A stretch of 64,000 bases of DNA from NCBI RefSeq assembly GCF_039649665.1, contig NZ_JBDJAW010000012.1, positions 1 to 64,000 of the forward strand, given 5' to 3'. A program made the position numbers and the translations under genes. Positions within the stretch are counted from its first letter, which is position 1, and every line of letters starts with the position of its first letter. The DNA comes from Microbispora sp. ZYX-F-249. Its GTDB lineage: Bacteria > Actinomycetota > Actinomycetes > Streptosporangiales > Streptosporangiaceae. The notes below the pieces were generated by a model. The model saw only the letters and a list, made by a program, of their open reading frames with translations, was not told the origin of the DNA and ran no database searches. Below are positions 63,044 through 64,000 of this stretch, in pieces.

Positions 63044-63417
63044 TGTTCTCCCGTGATTCTGCGGCGGTAGAGGTCGATCTTGTGGTCGACGACCTCGAGA
63101 TCGCGTCGGAGCTGCTCGATTCTGGCGATCACGTCGGCCCGGTGGGCCTCGAGCAGCTCCTTGCGGGCCACGTAGGTGTCCTGGCCCCTGCGGGCGAGTT
63201 CGGCGTACCGGCGCATGGCGGCGATGGGCATGCCGCTCGCCCGCAGGCGGGTGAGCAGCGCGATCCAGTCGGTGTCCCGCTCGGTGTAGCGCCGGTGGCC
63301 GTTGTCACCGCGCGGCGGCGGCTCCAGCAGGAGCCCGGCGCGCTCGTAGTAGCGCAGCGTGTGGGCGGTGAGGCCGGTACGCTGCGCCACCTGCGCGATG
63401 GTCATCCCCTCGTCCAT
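63040..63417 (-). CDS. MerR family transcriptional regulator
   Basis: 125 residues from ATG 63417 ([16 protein letters not shown]); ATG 63405 also fits. Mer[29 protein letters not shown] and [22 protein letters not shown], then a coiled-coil dimerisation helix. No metal-binding cysteines in the C-terminus, so it is not a metal sensor of the classic type. It controls the aldo/keto reductase operon through the promoter at 63425-63455. Confidence 0.9.
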   Translation of the reverse strand: MDEGMTIAQVAQRTGLTAHTLRYYERAGLLLEPPPRGDNGHRRYTERDTDWIALLTRLRASGMPIAAMRRYAELARRGQDTYVARKELLEAHRADVIARIEQLRRDLEVVDHKIDLYRRRITGEQ

Positions 63418-63424
63418 GGGGACC

Positions 63425-63455
63425 AGTCTGGGAGTTGGAGCGCGCTCCAAGTCAA
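63425..63455 (-). promoter_or_regulatory. MerR-type promoter with 16-bp palindrome
   Basis: On the minus strand: -35 TTGACT (63455-63450), -10 CAGACT (63430-63425), with a 19-base spacer, the long spacing typical of MerR-activated promoters. The spacer is centred on the perfect palindrome TTGGAGCGCGCTCCAA (63435-63450). Confidence 0.85.
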
Positions 63456-63498
63456 GCTGGACATCACGGCAAGCCGGACATCACTGCCAAGCCGGAGA

Positions 63499-64000
63499 TC
63501 ACTCCGCGGTGCAGAGGGCGCCGTTGAGCGTGAAGGCGGCCGGCAGCACGTTGGGGCCGCTGTAGGCGCCGACGAAGCCGACGGAGGTGCTCGCGCCGGG
63601 TGCGAGCTTGCCGTTGTCCGGAGTGCTGGTGACGGTCACGGAGGTCCCGTTCTGGGTCCAGTTGCCACTCCATCCGCTGCTGACGCTCTGCCATGCGGTG
63701 GGCCAGGTGAAGTGGAGCGTCCAGCCGTCGACGGCGGCGGTGCCGGTGTTGGTGATGTCGACGCTGCCGACGTATCCGTTGCCCCAGTCGTTGGTGTCCC
63801 TCAGGCGTACCGAGCAGGAGCTCTTGGCGGGTGTGCCGGTGGTGAAGGTGAGCGGCGGCGAGGCCCAGGAGACGCGGCCCGCGGTGTCGCGGGCGATCAC
63901 GTTGACGGTGTAGCGGGTGCCGGGCACGAGGTTGCGGACCGTTAAGGAGGTGCCGGGGGTCTCGCCGAGCTGTTCGGTGACGGCGCCCTTCTGACGGTGG
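63499..64000 (-). CDS. C-terminal part of a secreted Fn3-CBM2 protein (cut by window edge)
   Basis: About 167 residues visible up to the window edge with no stop on the 5' side. The upstream part is the end of a fibronectin-III domain (VRNLVPGTRYTVNVIARDTA, then RVSWASPPLTFTTG). It is followed by a family 2 carbohydrate-binding module (CSVRLRDTNDWGNGYVGSVD, TNTGTAAVDGWTLHFTWP, WSGNWTQNGTSVTVTST, GFVGAYSGPNVLP) with its framing cysteines. CBM2 binds cellulose or chitin; the catalytic domain, probably a glycoside hydrolase, lies beyond the edge. Confidence 0.88.
   Translation of the reverse strand, partial: HRQKGAVTEQLGETPGTSLTVRNLVPGTRYTVNVIARDTAGRVSWASPPLTFTTGTPAKSSCSVRLRDTNDWGNGYVGSVDITNTGTAAVDGWTLHFTWPTAWQSVSSGWSGNWTQNGTSVTVTSTPDNGKLAPGASTSVGFVGAYSGPNVLPAAFTLNGALCTAE

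Overview
The window is about 64 kb of very GC-rich chromosomal DNA. Frequent GTG starts, dense ATGA/GTGA start-stop overlaps, ECF41 sigma, WYL and TetR regulators, an SPW-repeat protein, a DUF3072 protein and a HelR-type RNA polymerase factor all point to a filamentous actinomycete. The Streptosporangiales are a reasonable guess, but I cannot prove the family from sequence alone. I saw no rRNA, tRNA, CRISPR array, transposase or integrase.

Region by region. 1-9.1 kb holds a truncated AraC-type regulator, a polyprenyl diphosphate synthase, and a tight four-gene minus-strand operon (TPP enzyme, FAD/Fe-S oxidase, MarR, glucose-dehydrogenase-like enzyme) divergent from an enolase-superfamily gene; together they look like a sugar-acid or 2-hydroxy-acid oxidation cassette. 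9.2-15.8 kb has two two-component systems, an LigD-type DNA ligase, and an ABC exporter in one operon with a histidine kinase and response regulator. 15.8-20.2 kb has an ECF41 sigma factor, small membrane proteins, and an SGNH hydrolase whose stop codon overlaps a toxin-antitoxin pair. 20.2-21.0 kb encodes a secreted, arginine-rich, probably coiled-coil protein.

22.1-29.8 kb is a complete minus-strand hopanoid operon (hpnC-hpnD-hpnE-shc-[HpnG::IspH fusion]-hpnH). It makes hopene from farnesyl diphosphate, attaches adenosine (HpnH) and removes adenine (HpnG domain). The IspH domain, which makes IPP/DMAPP, is fused to the HpnG domain. A NodB-type deacetylase and a processive-type glycosyltransferase lie immediately upstream and could decorate the hopanoid side chain.

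33.4-34.4 kb holds a chimeric pseudogene (oxidoreductase head on a frameshifted trypsin-like protease). 36.4-41.5 kb is a polar amino-acid ABC importer in one operon with a D-aminoacylase-like amidohydrolase and a beta-lactamase-fold serine hydrolase. 41.7-50 kb carries a pentapeptide-repeat membrane protein, an SDR, several small proteins, a GPP34 protein, an APC permease, a GNAT and an MFS transporter.

50.3-64 kb is rich in regulators and drug-defence functions: DeoR, WYL, AraC (plus a decayed AraC copy), an erythromycin-esterase-family protein with a TusA-like partner, a Vat-like acetyltransferase, TetR, and HelR preceded by a perfect 19-bp inverted repeat that matches the rifamycin-associated element. 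The window ends with an aldo/keto reductase/MerR pair under a textbook MerR promoter and the C-terminus of a secreted Fn3-CBM2 protein.
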